Source: Roseivirga sp. UBA6052 (GTDB lineage Bacteria; Bacteroidota; Bacteroidia; Cytophagales; Cyclobacteriaceae). From it: DNA of 64,000 nucleotides. This document shows, piece after piece, positions 9,091 to 17,511 of the stretch (position 1 is its first letter; each line of letters begins with the position of its first letter). The notes below the pieces were generated by a model. It saw nothing but the letters and a program-made list of their open reading frames with translations. It did not search any database and was not told the DNA's origin. Location: positions 453,820-517,819 of the forward strand of contig DIYO01000004.1 in NCBI GenBank assembly GCA_002427755.1, given 5' to 3'. Position numbers and translations under genes: made by a program.

Positions 9091-9115
9091 AAACTTCTTA
9101 AACGACAAGAAGTTT
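9091..9115. promoter_or_regulatory. Inverted repeat between porP/sprF-like gene and type B cargo gene
   Basis: Perfect 9-base arms AAACTTCTT (9091-9099) and AAGAAGTTT (9107-9115) with a 7-base spacer. It lies just upstream of a weak -7-like TATCTTAG at 9121-9128 (one mismatch to TAnnTTTG), where it would cover the -33 region of the cargo gene. An operator for an unknown regulator is likelier than a terminator, since no gene ends here. Confidence 0.45.
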
Positions 9116-9225
9116 TACATTATCTTAGGGCTGCCTTTTGAGGCGTTGAATATAATAAAAAGTCTAAGAATGGCGTAATAGGGATAAGAATTCGCCAATT
9201 ACTTTCACTAATAGAAAAGAATAGC

Positions 9226-12200
9226 TTGTATAACCTAAAACGAACCCTTCTAACTACGGTCATTTTATTAATGGCATATACTGGTTTGGCACAAGACTAT
9301 ACCAGGCATAATTGGTTTTTTGCAGGCAATGATCAAGGTATTCTGTTCGGCAAGGATGCAGAGGCAAATTCAATTATTTTCGATGGCAAGAATCCTCAAA
9401 CCAATAATGGGGAAAAGGTAACTGCCACTGATGCGATCACAGGTGACCTCATTTTCTATTCGGATGGTCTAAATATCTACGATGGTACCTATCAAGTAAT
9501 GCCGAATGGCAATAATATTCAGACCGATCCCAATGGAATTCAGGCTTTAGCAACTAGTCCTGTACCTGGTTTGAATAGCGAAGACCTATTCTATATGTTC
9601 CATAAGAATGCCTCAGGAGAAATTTTATACACTATTGTAGACCGAAGTATTCAAGGTAATAGAGCGCCAGAAGGTCTACCATCAGGCGATGTAATTACAA
9701 GCAGGAAAAACCAATCAACCGGAATTGCCAACCGAGGTGACGGTATGATTACTATAGGTTCAGAAGACATGACCACGTTTTGGTTAATCACCCAAAACTT
9801 GGCCGATAGTACAATTCAAATTCATGAGATACCACCTGCAGGTGGCGCATTTATAAGCGTTGGCACAATCAATCTAACCAATCCTATAATTGTGCAACAC
9901 ATGGCTTATCATCAATTGACAGGCCAAATCGCGTTGCTACCATCCAATAATAGCAACATTGAAATCATCCAATTTACCAATGGCTTTTCGGGCCCAAGCT
10001 TGAACTCGGTAAGAACCATCTTGAATAGTTTTGTTTTTGGAGAGGATTTTGGAGGAAGCCCAGGCTGGTCATATACAGGACAATTTCTCTACTTTTCTAG
10101 GAATACAACAACCAATGGGAATGTATTCAGATCAGATGTATTTGATACTAACCTTTCAGCATCAATAGAACAAGTTTTATCAACTCCGGTAACAGAAAGT
10201 CTCAGTTTGCAGCTGGCTCCCGATAGCACAGTTTATCATATCTACAGGAATGCAGCTGGCGGAGACAGACTTTTGGCAAGAATAGATAGAACCGATAGTC
10301 TCGATGTAGCAGAACTACTTTATGAACCAGAGCTGTTTGAATCAGCTGATGTAAGTTCCGATTATTTCACACAGTTCGGTCCAATGGCTCCCATTCAGCC
10401 CGATATTGAAATAGAAGTTGGAAATGGTCCTTTCTGTATGAACAATCCTGTTCAGTTCTTTCCGGCATTTGATCCCTCAACAGCTATTCCTGATAATTAT
10501 TTCTGGGATTTCCAGCCATTTGGAGTTACCTCAGATTTACAATCTCCAGTCGTGACATTCGATCAAGCAGGGGTACTCACAGCCTCCCTATTTGTAGAAA
10601 TTAATGGACGAACTTATCCGGCATCGAATAACCCTTTTGTTCGAGAAATTACCGAAAATGACATTCAAGTATCGCTTCCTGATACCACAATATGTGAAGG
10701 CGAAACATTAACCTTAGACGCTGAGCCGCAAAATGGAGGACAAGGGCAGCAAGGCGGTGCCTCTGGAGGACCTTATACTTATTTATGGAGCACGGGAGAA
10801 ACCACTTCTACCATTGATGTGACAGAGACTGGTGATTATTGGGTTGTGATAACCCCAAATACCGGCTGCCCAATTTATGCTACTGCAAGAGTACAAGTTT
10901 ATGCTGATGAAAGCACTACAGCCAATATCTGGTACTTTGGCTTTGGAGCGGGCCTAGACTTTAATGAGGTTGAAGGATTAGATCCTCCTCCGCGGAGTAT
11001 TATTGATCCGCATGCCATGGATGCCCCGGAAGGCACCTCTACCATATCCGATGCCAATGGAGATGTACTGTTCTATTCCAATGGATCAACCGTTTGGAAC
11101 CGAGAGAACACAGTCATGCCGAATGGAACAGATATCGGTGGCGATAGTACCTCAACACAATCTGTCATCATTTTACCATTCATAGAGGACGAAACGCTCT
11201 ATTACATCTTTACCACAGAAGAAGTCTATGGCACGAATACTTACGAGCTGAAATATACTCTGGTAGACATGAAGGAAGACAATGGACGTGGAGACGTATT
11301 GCTAAAAGATGTGGTACTCTTTAGTAAGTCTACAGAAAAAATTGCCGCTTATGAGGGAGGCAATGGCTATTGGCTCTTAACTCATGAATATGGCAACAAT
11401 ACGTTTAGAGCATACCCGATAACAGAAGAAGGAATAGGTTCGCCAGTACTTTCATCAGCGGGAGGCATCCATTCATTTAATGATCCGTTAAGTGGTCAAG
11501 CAGGCATGAAATTCTCTCAGGCAGGAGATAGATTAGCGGTGGCTATAATTGAGGATACTGAAGATTATGTAGAAGTCTTCGACTTTGATCCTGAAATCGG
11601 AGAAATTATTGAATTCAATTATAGAATTGATTTAAACGAAGGTGGACCAGGTAATGATGAGGTTTATGATGTGCATTTCTCTACCGGTGGTAGAAAGTTA
11701 TACGCCACTTTGAATAATAGAAATACAGGTTCAGCTGGAGGAAGAATTCTGGAATATAGGGTAGATACCTTTTCCACTGAAACTACCAGATTAAATTCTC
11801 GTGCAGACATTACAGCTGGTGCTGGGTTGAGTGTAAACTATGGCCAAATCCAAACCGGCCCTAATGGCGCATTATACGTAGCCGTTGAAACACCTGGCAA
11901 TCAAGCTGGATCTACATTTGTCTCGCAAATTAATCCAAACGAAGACACTTTAAGTTTCTCAGGTTTTACTCCTCAGGCTGTTCAACTGACTACAGGAAAT
12001 TCCAGATTGGGACTACCTAACTTTGTTCAGAATAATTCTAACCCTCAAGATGAACCAACAATATCGGCTGACAGCATAGTCTGTGTAGAAACGCGAGTAG
12101 GTTTATCGGGATCGGGTACATCAGATATAGACGAATATCAATGGACCATTACGAATCAAGCTGACAACAGTACGGTATTTAGTGTAGCAGCTCAAGATAC

Positions 12201-14556
12201 TGCCTACACCTTCACAGCAGATCAAGAGGGCAGATACAATATATCGTTTAACATAACCAACCGTTGTGGGCTGGATACTACGCTTGTTCAGGAAATTCAA
12301 GTCTTTGGAATACCAGAGCCTCCTACTGTTCCAGGCGCGGTATCTGTGTGTGAAGATTCAGAGTTTGCTTTGGAAGCCGGACCTGCCGATCCAAATTTGG
12401 CCTATGAATGGACAAATAGTCAAGGTGCGGTTGTTTCTACAGACAGAACTTACAGCATTACAGAACCGGAAATCTACACGGTAACTATTACCAATATCAT
12501 TGCCGGATGTACCAATAGTGCTCAAATATTCGCTGGTCCACCTTTTGACATCTCGCTGCCCGATGCCAGTACCATTTGTGAAGGTTCAGAGCTCACTTTA
12601 GACCCGAATGTCACTGCTAATAACTACATATGGACCGTTATTGATGAAGGCGGGAATGTTTCACCTCCTTTAGCTAATCAGCGCAGAGCGACTGTCGATT
12701 CTAGTGTGCCTGGTATTTTCAGATATGTGGTTTCTATAGAAGACCCTATATCTGCAGGTTGCTTTGTAAATGATACAACTACTGTTACTATAAATGCTAT
12801 TCCTAGAGGTATTGCCTCAGCTATAGTCAATCCAGCTTGTGGAGCCACAGATGGTTCATTTAATTTCGATGTATCGACTACAGGTAGTTATACTTATACC
12901 ATTACCGGAAACAGTTCTGGAGTAGTAGATCAGTCAAGCAACTTTATAGGCCCAGGTACTATTCCACTTTCTAGTTTAGCTGCAGATGTTTACACTGTAC
13001 AACTCACTGATAACAGCAGCGGCTGTGTTAACGCGATAGGAGACATTCAAGTCCAAAACGATCCACCAGATTTCACAATGACTACCGTGGCTACTGCAGC
13101 CACCGATTGCGGTGTGAATGATGGTAGCATTTTAGTGACTTTAAGCGCAGATGTATTCCCAATCCGTTATACACTAACCAATACCACAGATGGTACTACC
13201 ACCGGACCAATAGATGTCGCTTCGGCAATTCCTACCACGACTTTTGACTTCAACATTACAGGACTAGGATTGGGTAATTTTGACCTAGAGGTTTCCTCCG
13301 TTGGATCAGGATGTATTCAGACGGCAACGGGTATTGCGGTTGACCAACCTCAACCTGTACAGCTCACTGTCGAACCATTCTTAGAAGATTGTGCTGCTAA
13401 TATTCAATTATCAGCAAGTTCAACCACGGTTGGAGCTAGTTACAGCTGGACAGGTCCAAATGGCTTTACATCTTCTGTTCAAAACCCTGTTGTGACGGCA
13501 AGTGGTTCTTACACTGTAACAGCAAGTGCACCAAATGGATGTCCTACTTCAGCAGATGTAGTAGTGGATCTAACCATTCAACCTATCGTACAAATTAATC
13601 AAGTGGGTGACGTTTGTAATGGTGAAATTACATTGGAAGCTGAAGTTACCAATCCTGAAACGGGTGCAGATTACACTTTCAATTGGAGTAATGGTGCCAA
13701 CTCTAGAAGCATCACAGTTGATGCATCAGGAACATTTACGGTTACTGCCAGAAATTCTGTAAACCTAACCTGCGAAGGAACAGCAAGTACCAATATCACC
13801 ATACCAACCCCTATTGAAGCGACCATTAGTTCTACACCTGCTTGTGATGATGGCTCGCCTGTTACCTTAACAGTTAATGTGACTGCCGGTAGTCCTAGCT
13901 CTATTACTTGGACAGGACCGGGAGGTTTTACTGCAACAGGAACTAGCGTATCTGTAAATGATGAAGGCTCTTACATTGCCACTATTACGGATGGTACATG
14001 CCCTATTGAAAGAGGAATAGATATTAGAAGACAAAGTATACCTGAAGGAGAGCTTCCTGATGTTGATTTCTACTGCCCAACCAGAACTAGTAATCCTATT
14101 CTATTTGCTGGCAGCGGATTCGTAACATACGAATGGACACTAGATGGCGTGGCATTCCCAGATGCAGATCAAACCCTAACTGTTCAGCAGCCTGGAGAAT
14201 ATGTGGTAACCATGACCACAGCTATTGGTTGCGTACAGACTGATACGGTAACAATTATTGAAAGCTGTGATCCTAGTATTGTTGCGCCAAATGCTTTTGC
14301 TCCAAGTAGTCCAGCACCGAATAACACTTTCTCTGTTGTGCCTAACGATTTCGTCAACGATTTTGAAATCTACATTTACTCCAGATGGGGCGAGCTTTTA
14401 TTTACTAGCAGCACTTTAGAATTTAAATGGGATGGAAAAGTGAATGGACAGTTAGTACCTGTCGGCACATATCCTTACATCATCAAGTTTACCTCAAGAT
14501 TTGAACCTGAACGGGGCACCTTTGAACAGCGTGGTTCTGTGACAGTCATCAGATAA
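9226..14556 (+). CDS. Giant T9SS type B cargo protein (gliding-motility-associated C-terminal domain)
   Basis: Secreted cell-surface protein of 1776 residues. Order: signal peptide (1-23), first propeller-like module (about 25-390), an Ig/PKD-like domain (about 480-560), second copy of the module (about 565-935), several PKD/Ig-like domains (about 940-1685), and the type B sorting domain from about 1690 (starts PNAFAPSSP, with YSRWGELLF, WDGKVNGQLVPVGTYPY). The modules share FYSDG/FYSNG and VMPNG motifs, so they are an internal duplication. The start is TTG at 9226; the next ATG (codon 16) would destroy the signal peptide. The ligand is unknown. Confidence 0.9.
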   Translation: MYNLKRTLLTTVILLMAYTGLAQDYTRHNWFFAGNDQGILFGKDAEANSIIFDGKNPQTNNGEKVTATDAITGDLIFYSDGLNIYDGTYQVMPNGNNIQTDPNGIQALATSPVPGLNSEDLFYMFHKNASGEILYTIVDRSIQGNRAPEGLPSGDVITSRKNQSTGIANRGDGMITIGSEDMTTFWLITQNLADSTIQIHEIPPAGGAFISVGTINLTNPIIVQHMAYHQLTGQIALLPSNNSNIEIIQFTNGFSGPSLNSVRTILNSFVFGEDFGGSPGWSYTGQFLYFSRNTTTNGNVFRSDVFDTNLSASIEQVLSTPVTESLSLQLAPDSTVYHIYRNAAGGDRLLARIDRTDSLDVAELLYEPELFESADVSSDYFTQFGPMAPIQPDIEIEVGNGPFCMNNPVQFFPAFDPSTAIPDNYFWDFQPFGVTSDLQSPVVTFDQAGVLTASLFVEINGRTYPASNNPFVREITENDIQVSLPDTTICEGETLTLDAEPQNGGQGQQGGASGGPYTYLWSTGETTSTIDVTETGDYWVVITPNTGCPIYATARVQVYADESTTANIWYFGFGAGLDFNEVEGLDPPPRSIIDPHAMDAPEGTSTISDANGDVLFYSNGSTVWNRENTVMPNGTDIGGDSTSTQSVIILPFIEDETLYYIFTTEEVYGTNTYELKYTLVDMKEDNGRGDVLLKDVVLFSKSTEKIAAYEGGNGYWLLTHEYGNNTFRAYPITEEGIGSPVLSSAGGIHSFNDPLSGQAGMKFSQAGDRLAVAIIEDTEDYVEVFDFDPEIGEIIEFNYRIDLNEGGPGNDEVYDVHFSTGGRKLYATLNNRNTGSAGGRILEYRVDTFSTETTRLNSRADITAGAGLSVNYGQIQTGPNGALYVAVETPGNQAGSTFVSQINPNEDTLSFSGFTPQAVQLTTGNSRLGLPNFVQNNSNPQDEPTISADSIVCVETRVGLSGSGTSDIDEYQWTITNQADNSTVFSVAAQDTAYTFTADQEGRYNISFNITNRCGLDTTLVQEIQVFGIPEPPTVPGAVSVCEDSEFALEAGPADPNLAYEWTNSQGAVVSTDRTYSITEPEIYTVTITNIIAGCTNSAQIFAGPPFDISLPDASTICEGSELTLDPNVTANNYIWTVIDEGGNVSPPLANQRRATVDSSVPGIFRYVVSIEDPISAGCFVNDTTTVTINAIPRGIASAIVNPACGATDGSFNFDVSTTGSYTYTITGNSSGVVDQSSNFIGPGTIPLSSLAADVYTVQLTDNSSGCVNAIGDIQVQNDPPDFTMTTVATAATDCGVNDGSILVTLSADVFPIRYTLTNTTDGTTTGPIDVASAIPTTTFDFNITGLGLGNFDLEVSSVGSGCIQTATGIAVDQPQPVQLTVEPFLEDCAANIQLSASSTTVGASYSWTGPNGFTSSVQNPVVTASGSYTVTASAPNGCPTSADVVVDLTIQPIVQINQVGDVCNGEITLEAEVTNPETGADYTFNWSNGANSRSITVDASGTFTVTARNSVNLTCEGTASTNITIPTPIEATISSTPACDDGSPVTLTVNVTAGSPSSITWTGPGGFTATGTSVSVNDEGSYIATITDGTCPIERGIDIRRQSIPEGELPDVDFYCPTRTSNPILFAGSGFVTYEWTLDGVAFPDADQTLTVQQPGEYVVTMTTAIGCVQTDTVTIIESCDPSIVAPNAFAPSSPAPNNTFSVVPNDFVNDFEIYIYSRWGELLFTSSTLEFKWDGKVNGQLVPVGTYPYIIKFTSRFEPERGTFEQRGSVTVIR

Positions 14557-14559
14557 AAC

Positions 14560-14590
14560 AAAAAAGGCGATTCAATGAATGGCCTTTTTT
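14560..14590. terminator. Bidirectional terminator between cargo gene and pgk
   Basis: Stem AAAAAAGGC (14560-14568) with GCCTTTTTT (14582-14590), extended inside by ATTC/GAAT around a G-G mismatch. A-run and T-run on opposite sides let it end both the plus-strand cargo gene and minus-strand pgk. Confidence 0.85.
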
Positions 14591-14605
14591 AATATGCTAG
14601 ATCTC

Positions 14606-15793
14606 TTAATCTTGTAAAGCTGCTACGCCTGGAAGTGTTTTGCCTTCCATATATTCAAGCAAGGCTCCTCCACCTGTAGATACGTATGACACATCATTTC
14701 CATATCCCAGAGTATTAACAGCTGCTGCCGAGTCACCTCCTCCTATCAATGAGAAAGCACCTCCCTTGGTTGCTTCTACAATCCCTTCTGCAACAGCTTT
14801 GGTACCGTTAGCAAAATTCTCCATTTCAAAAACTCCCATAGGTCCATTCCAGAGAATGGTTTTAGATTCTTTTACGGTATCAGCAAAAACCTGAGCCGCT
14901 TGAGGACCAATATCAAGACCCATCCAACCATCTTCAATGGCATGGTTCATGGCTATACCCGTGTTGGCATCATTTGAGAAAGCATCGGCTACCACAGAGT
15001 CTATGGGTAATACAAGGTTTACACCTAAATCTTTCGCCTTCTTAACCAAATCTTTGGCCAAGTCCAGCTTATCTTCCTCTAGCAAAGAATTACCAATGCT
15101 ACCTCCCATGGCCTTAAAGAAGGTATAAGACATGCCTCCACCAATGATCAGGTTATCTACTCTCTCTAATAGCTTTTCAATGATTAAAATCTTATCAGAA
15201 ATCTTCGCACCACCCATTATGGCAGTCATAGGTTGTTCACCGGTTTCTAACACTTTCTGAGCATTCTCCAACTCCGCCTGCATTACAAAACCACATCCTT
15301 TCTCTTCGAAGAATTGAGCAATGATTGAAGTTGAAGCATGCGCACGGTGAGCCGTACCAAAAGCATCGTTGATATAGATATCACCATGTTGGGCCAAAGC
15401 TTTAGCAAAGTCTTCATTACCCTTTTTCTCTTCATTGTGAAAACGGAGGTTTTCCAAGAGCAATACATCCCCAGCTATTAAACCTGCTGAAAGTGCATTG
15501 GCTTCTTCACCGATGCAATCAGAAGCAAACTGAACCTCTGTACCAAATACTTCTGATAAGTGAGCTACTAAATGCTTCAATGAGAATTTCTCTTCAGGGC
15601 CGTCTTTTGGTCTTCCTAAATGCGACATCAAAACTACCGAACCACCATTCTGCAAAATATACTGAATGGTAGGTGTAGCAGCCTTGATTCTTGTGAAATC
15701 TGTAATCTGGAAATCCGCATTCAGAGGCACGTTAAAGTCTACTCTGATCAATGCTCTCTTTCCGTTAAAGTCAAAGTCTTTGATGGTTTTCAT
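14606..15793 (-). CDS. pgk: Phosphoglycerate kinase
   Basis: Glycolytic enzyme that transfers phosphate from 1,3-bisphosphoglycerate to ADP. The N-terminal substrate loop RVDFNVPLN, SHLGRP, GGAKISDK and the nucleotide loop GGGDSAAA near the C-terminus are all intact. Length of 395 matches the bacterial family. It lies 5 bases after sua5 at the end of a tight minus-strand run, with a strong terminator beyond it. Confidence 0.97.
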   Translation of the reverse strand: MKTIKDFDFNGKRALIRVDFNVPLNADFQITDFTRIKAATPTIQYILQNGGSVVLMSHLGRPKDGPEEKFSLKHLVAHLSEVFGTEVQFASDCIGEEANALSAGLIAGDVLLLENLRFHNEEKKGNEDFAKALAQHGDIYINDAFGTAHRAHASTSIIAQFFEEKGCGFVMQAELENAQKVLETGEQPMTAIMGGAKISDKILIIEKLLERVDNLIIGGGMSYTFFKAMGGSIGNSLLEEDKLDLAKDLVKKAKDLGVNLVLPIDSVVADAFSNDANTGIAMNHAIEDGWMGLDIGPQAAQVFADTVKESKTILWNGPMGVFEMENFANGTKAVAEGIVEATKGGAFSLIGGGDSAAAVNTLGYGNDVSYVSTGGGALLEYMEGKTLPGVAALQD

Positions 15794-15798
15794 AGTTG

Positions 15799-16764
15799 CT
15801 AAGCAGTTGCTCGTTTTATTCTGTCGTTTATGGCTCTTCCCAATCCTTCTTCCGGAACAAGCTCCGTAATGATTGTTTCTATATTCGGATTCGCATCGAG
15901 GGTTCTCAGGCCTGTAAACAGTCTTTGTGCCGCCTCATTTAAATCTCCATTTACTGAAAGCAAATATTGATTTTCATGCGGAATATCTTCCAAATAATGC
16001 TGGAATACCAATGCTCCAATTTGGAAAAAATCAACGATAGAATTGCTGTCAAATTGGTCTTTTAATTCAATCGTTTTCTTTGGGGCATAGTGGCTTTCCA
16101 ACATGCCCGGTGCTGTAGGTTTAGAGCTAGAATGTGTATTGACTTTTATGCTAGGGATGACATTCTTGATACGCTCCAAAGACAAACCGCCTAACCTTAA
16201 TACTGTTGGATCATTCACAAAGCTGACGATGGTAGATTCTAGTCCTACAGTACAAGGTCCTCCATCCAAGATATAATCGATACGGCCTCCCAATTGCTGA
16301 TTAACATGCTCCGCGGTTACAGGAGAAATATAACCGAAGGGATTCGCACTCGGTGCGGCCAAAGGAAAGTCAATAGATTCCAACAGAGCTTTAGTAAAGT
16401 CATGATTTGGCACACGCACGGCAACAGAAGCCAATCCTGAAGTAACTAAGTCGGGAACATTTTCCTGTTTATTCATGACCATAGTTAACGGCCCAGGCCA
16501 AAAAGCACTCGCAAGATCATTGGCTTTATCAGGGATATTGTCAACAATGTTATTTACTCTATCCAGACTTGAAGTGTGAAGAATGAGTGGGTCAAAAGAA
16601 GGTCTTTGTTTGGCTTCAAAAATTTTGGCTACAGCCTCTGAATTGAGCCCATTTGCAGCTAATCCATAAACCGTCTCAGTAGGTATGGCCACAAGACCAC
16701 CTCGCTCTAAAATATCTTTCGCTCTGCCTAAATCTTGACCAATGTCTGCCATTACTGCATACAA
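15799..16764 (-). CDS. Threonylcarbamoyl-AMP synthase, long Sua5 form
   Basis: Makes threonylcarbamoyl-adenylate from threonine, bicarbonate and ATP for the t6A37 modification of ANN-decoding tRNAs. The YrdC domain holds IPTETVYGLA, KQRPSFDPL and the AAPSANPFGYISPT region. At 321 residues it carries the extra C-terminal Sua5 domain that short TsaC lacks, joined by a linker with SKPTAPGMLESHYAP. It overlaps the upstream TPR gene by 13 bases and is followed after 5 bases by pgk. Confidence 0.93.
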   Translation of the reverse strand: MYAVMADIGQDLGRAKDILERGGLVAIPTETVYGLAANGLNSEAVAKIFEAKQRPSFDPLILHTSSLDRVNNIVDNIPDKANDLASAFWPGPLTMVMNKQENVPDLVTSGLASVAVRVPNHDFTKALLESIDFPLAAPSANPFGYISPVTAEHVNQQLGGRIDYILDGGPCTVGLESTIVSFVNDPTVLRLGGLSLERIKNVIPSIKVNTHSSSKPTAPGMLESHYAPKKTIELKDQFDSNSIVDFFQIGALVFQHYLEDIPHENQYLLSVNGDLNEAAQRLFTGLRTLDANPNIETIITELVPEEGLGRAINDRIKRATA

Positions 16765-17465
16765 TTCTGACTAATTGCTTGGGTTGCCCCTTCAAAGTTC
16801 AAGGATTGCGCTTGGAATAAATAATCGCAACCAGCCTGTTTATTGTCTCTTGCTAACTCTGCTAGTCCTAACCAATAATAGGCTTCTCCTAAATCAGGCT
16901 GCATCTCAACAGCTTTATTCAATGAGAAGATTGCGTCCTCAGGATTATTAATACGCAATTCAGTTTTTCCTTTATTCAGATATAACAAAGCATTTTGAGG
17001 GTCTATTCTTAATGCAAACTCAAAGTCGAATAAGGCCCTATCAAATTCACCGTATTTAAAGAGAATAGCTCCCCTATTGGTGTAGGCATCAATTACATCT
17101 GGTGCAATCTCTGTTACATAGTCGTAGTCCATCATGGCTTCATTGTCACGTCCTAACATTCTAAAGGCATTCCCTCTATTAAAGAATGCTCTGTAATTGG
17201 TCGTGTCTGTATTGATTGCCTGAGAAAAGACCGTTAATGATTCATCTAATTGTCCCAATCTTAACAGCGCAACACCTTTGGCATTCAATGCATCGTAGCT
17301 GTTGGGATTTGAGGCTAGTAATTCGTTAAATGTCTTAACGGCCTCAGTATAATCTTCAGTACCCATTAATGCCCTGCCCTTGGCCAAAAGTTCTTCTTCT
17401 GAAGGAGCACAAGACGAGATTCCAACTATAATAATAAAGGATAAGAATGCGATAAGTCTGTTCAT
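16752..17465 (-). CDS. TPR-repeat lipoprotein
   Basis: Probable lipoprotein made mostly of tetratricopeptide repeats, likely a periplasmic or outer-membrane scaffold. I place the start at ATG 17465, giving MNRLIAFLSF followed by the lipobox GISSC with Cys19; an ATG six codons upstream would spoil the signal sequence. At least five TPR units follow, with signatures such as AYTNRGAILFKYGEFDRAL and LYLNKGKTEL. Specific function is unknown. The 3' end overlaps sua5. Confidence 0.85.
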   Translation of the reverse strand: MNRLIAFLSFIIIVGISSCAPSEEELLAKGRALMGTEDYTEAVKTFNELLASNPNSYDALNAKGVALLRLGQLDESLTVFSQAINTDTTNYRAFFNRGNAFRMLGRDNEAMMDYDYVTEIAPDVIDAYTNRGAILFKYGEFDRALFDFEFALRIDPQNALLYLNKGKTELRINNPEDAIFSLNKAVEMQPDLGEAYYWLGLAELARDNKQAGCDYLFQAQSLNFEGATQAISQNCMQ

Positions 17466-17511
17466 AGCTTCAATTGTGGCCACAAAGATAGGCCTAGAAA
17501 CTTGTGAAAGC

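Noticed and set aside
11003..11185. Short plus-strand frame inside the giant cargo gene
   Set aside because: It overlaps in another frame with a repetitive secreted protein and shows no protein-like composition.
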